Below, one piece after another: positions 62,230-64,000 of a stretch of DNA of 64,000 bases (position 1 is its first letter; the number at the start of each line of letters is the position of its first letter). This DNA is from Acidobacteriota bacterium (GTDB lineage: Bacteria; Acidobacteriota; Blastocatellia; Pyrinomonadales; Pyrinomonadaceae), in contig JAHBSK010000004.1 in assembly GCA_019639175.1 (NCBI GenBank), positions 289,717-353,716 on the forward strand, written 5' to 3'. A model generated the notes under the pieces. That model was not told the DNA's origin. It saw only the letters and a list, made by a program, of their open reading frames with translations, and made no database searches. A program made the position numbers and the translations under genes.

Positions 62230-62248
62230 CTTTTATATTAGCCGTCCG

Positions 62249-63691
62249 CTATTGTGCGATAAAGGCCGATGCAACAGGAATGTCTCCCGCCGAACCGAAC
62301 GATGATATTCGCGCCGTCTGATCGGAACTCCTGAGTATGTACCACGTCCCGTTTCGGTAAACGGCTATGTCAGTGCTGCCGTCGCCGTCATAGTCCGCCG
62401 GAGCGGGAACGTCGCTCGACAAACCGAATTGAGCGGCAAAAACACCTCGGGAAGATCCGTTGATCCACCATGTGCCGGTAGATGGCCTGAAAATGGCAGC
62501 ATCGGTGCGTCCGTCACCGTCAAAATCAGCCTGAACGGGCCTGTCCTCGCCTATTCCGAACTGAAATATCGAATATCCCTGATCGGTCGTCCGCCAAATG
62601 TACCAGACGCCGGTCGAGGGCCGGAAAACAGCAATGTCGGCTTTGGCGTCACCGTCATAATCGCCCGGAGTGACGATATCGGTACCCAAACCAAAGTGTC
62701 GGATATCCAACCCGATGTCGGAACTCCGATAAATGTACCAATATCCTGATGAAGGCCGCCATATCGCCATGTCGGTCTTCAGGTCGCCGTCATAATCGGC
62801 CGGAACCGGAATGTCGCCCTCCATGCCGAACGGAGCCGAGATGACGCTGCCGGAACTGAGCCGTACATACCATGTGCCGTTGGACGGACGCCACACCGCA
62901 TGATCGGTAATGCCGTCACCGTCATAATCGCCCGGCACCTGCCTGTCACCCGGCTGGCCGATGTCTGCCGAGGTTGCCTGTGACCCGTTGGAATTGAGAG
63001 CGTACATAACTCCGGTCGAAGGACGGTAAACCGCTATATTGCTGCGTTGTTCATCAAAAAAATTGGAAATGGCCGTCCCGGAAAAAATAGAACCGGCAGA
63101 GGTGTATATATTGTCGCCGGAGGTGCTGAGGTCGCTGTTTGCGGCATTGCCGGCGGTAAAAAAGTCGATCTTTCCCTGTCGCAACGCCGGTGCCGTCCAC
63201 GTAAATGTCCATGAACGTGAGCCAAACTCAACAGGTGTGATGCCATTGGCATTATGCGAGATATACTCACGGTCATGCCCCTCGACCGAACTGTTCACTA
63301 TCAGCATCTCGGCAGGATCGCCCGCAGGAAGCGAAAATTCTCCTGTTCCGTCGCCAAGGCCGTTCACCGCCGTCATCTGAAATCCATAGACCACCGCGTC
63401 GCTCTGGCTTACGGTGACCGTAACCTCGACCTCCTGGCCGGGTACATAATTTCGCGGCAGGCCGGAGATAACTACGCCTCCCGTACCGCTGTTGAGTTCA
63501 AAATCTCCGTGACAGACAATGCATGTCCCCTCGCCCGGCGCTCCGGAAAACGAAGGCGACGGGCCGGATGACGACGCCGATGCAGGCTCGTTAAATTCGG
63601 TTGAAACAGAAACTCCGACGATCCCGAAAAATATGGCTCCCAGAATTGCGGCTGATTTAAGGACGCGATTCCGGAGTCTTGATGACTTCAT
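62249..63691 (-). CDS. Exported VCBS-repeat protein with Reeler/choice-of-anchor-like domain and CxxCH motif
   Basis: A 480-residue exported protein. Signal peptide MKSSRLRNRVLKSAAILG to VSVS. GAPGEGTCIVCHGDFELNSG contains Cys-Ile-Val-Cys-His, a c-type haem attachment motif, followed by an Ig-like/Reeler domain (VTVTVSQSDAVVYGFQMTA), resembling the choice-of-anchor V family. From about residue 230 five or more FG-GAP/VCBS-like units follow: DYDGDGITDHAVWRPSNGTW, DYDGDLKTDMAIWRPSSGYW and others. The role is likely cell-surface, possibly carbohydrate or ion binding; haem attachment is inference. Confidence 0.82.
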   Translation of the reverse strand: MKSSRLRNRVLKSAAILGAIFFGIVGVSVSTEFNEPASASSSGPSPSFSGAPGEGTCIVCHGDFELNSGTGGVVISGLPRNYVPGQEVEVTVTVSQSDAVVYGFQMTAVNGLGDGTGEFSLPAGDPAEMLIVNSSVEGHDREYISHNANGITPVEFGSRSWTFTWTAPALRQGKIDFFTAGNAANSDLSTSGDNIYTSAGSIFSGTAISNFFDEQRSNIAVYRPSTGVMYALNSNGSQATSADIGQPGDRQVPGDYDGDGITDHAVWRPSNGTWYVRLSSGSVISAPFGMEGDIPVPADYDGDLKTDMAIWRPSSGYWYIYRSSDIGLDIRHFGLGTDIVTPGDYDGDAKADIAVFRPSTGVWYIWRTTDQGYSIFQFGIGEDRPVQADFDGDGRTDAAIFRPSTGTWWINGSSRGVFAAQFGLSSDVPAPADYDGDGSTDIAVYRNGTWYILRSSDQTARISSFGSAGDIPVASAFIAQ

Positions 63692-63805
63692 ACTGGATTC
63701 TCCTATTTGGCTGAGATAATGGCCTGTAAAATCCCGCAGTGAACACACCGGGGCAAAAATGGACTTTAATCAAAGTTAAACGGCAAACAGCCGGGTTGTC
63801 AACAT

Positions 63806-63840
63806 AAAACACCGCTTCGGCCAAGGAGGGCGAAGCGGTG
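63806..63840 (-). terminator. Terminator-like hairpin
   Basis: On the minus strand CACCGCTTCG pairs with CGAAGCGGTG, followed by TTTTAT. It ends the partial gene at the window end. Confidence 0.75.
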
Positions 63841-63875
63841 GCTGAGTGATAGTGAGAGTTTGGGTCATGGCCCGA

Positions 63876-63914
63876 TGTGCCGGAGAGGTTTTGAGAGCCT
63901 CTCCGGCACATGGG
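63876..63914. repeat. Strong hairpin after the partial VCBS gene
   Basis: ATGTGCCGGAGAGG pairs perfectly with CCTCTCCGGCACAT around a short loop. It lies 11 bases past the stop codon, with no T run. The next hairpin at 63806-63840 is more terminator-like. Confidence 0.7.
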
Positions 63915-63924
63915 GATGACCGTT

Positions 63925-64000
63925 CTAGTTCCTATGAGCAAAGGCAACGATGGGGATATCGGTGCCGAAGCCGAAGGTGATGGAGTAGGTGCCCGACGTG
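63925..64000 (-). CDS. VCBS-like exported protein C-terminus, partial
   Basis: Only the last 25 codons are in the window: TSGTYSITFGFGTDIPIVAF then AHRN and stop. The FGFGTDIPIVAF ending resembles the last FG-GAP-type repeat of the neighbouring protein (FGSAGDIPVASAF). Two related genes in tandem are therefore likely. Confidence 0.6.
   Translation of the reverse strand, partial: TSGTYSITFGFGTDIPIVAFAHRN

Overview
The window looks like chromosomal DNA of a free-living heterotrophic bacterium of moderate GC content. The gene mix points to Acidobacteriota, class Blastocatellia (Pyrinomonadaceae-like), as an inference without any rRNA or phylogenetic marker tree. It includes VCBS-type secreted proteins with a 'RPSTGxW' repeat, a TonB-like exported protein, a DUF2270 membrane protein, a GxxExxY protein and many short intergenic palindromes. 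There is no prophage, transposase gene, CRISPR array or rRNA.

Layout. 1-5.4 kb: exported proteins of unknown role, two tRNA-Ser genes, an orphan Tae4-type peptidoglycan amidase behind aquaporin Z, tadA and a DUF2270 protein. 5.4-18 kb: housekeeping and envelope genes (esterase, inositol monophosphatase, accD, yqeY, HU, tRNA-Pro, rdgB), a pair of proteins sharing a PBCV-type basic adaptor domain, and a large polytopic membrane protein. 18-24.4 kb: an ABC permease, ATPase and TesA lipase group (ybbP, ybbA, tesA) in which a barstar/DUF2442/DUF4160 cluster separates permease from ATPase. 24.6-36.2 kb: a subtilase, glucose-6-phosphate isomerase, a GxxExxY gene sitting between the arms of a palindromic repeat, a TPR protein, inositol-3-phosphate synthase and a tandem pair of class C serine hydrolases.

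36.5-51.6 kb: the genes for reductive pyrimidine catabolism are spread over 13 kb. They are dihydropyrimidinase, beta-ureidopropionase, and the PreT and PreA subunits of dihydropyrimidine dehydrogenase, which together would convert uracil to beta-alanine. Small accessory modules lie between or beside them: an AbiEii-like nucleotidyltransferase pair, an AbrB/PIN pair, a DUF1016 nuclease, an MNT nucleotidyltransferase with a remnant HEPN frame, and a four-helix-bundle gene with a palindrome. The AbrB/PIN pair is flanked by an 87-bp near-perfect duplication of the dihydropyrimidinase 3' end.

51.8-64 kb: a PerR-peroxiredoxin-redoxin peroxide response group with a PerR-box-like operator, a GH9 cellulase fused to a polysaccharide deacetylase, the type IV pilus alignment and secretin operon pilMNOPQ behind a long structured leader, and VCBS-repeat secreted proteins, the last running off the window end.

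Four families of short intergenic palindromes recur. The largest has nine copies with arms resembling CGCAAAGCCGCTAAG. Another is MITE-like with TGTCTGAAAAG ends. The small accessory modules tend to lie next to such repeats.
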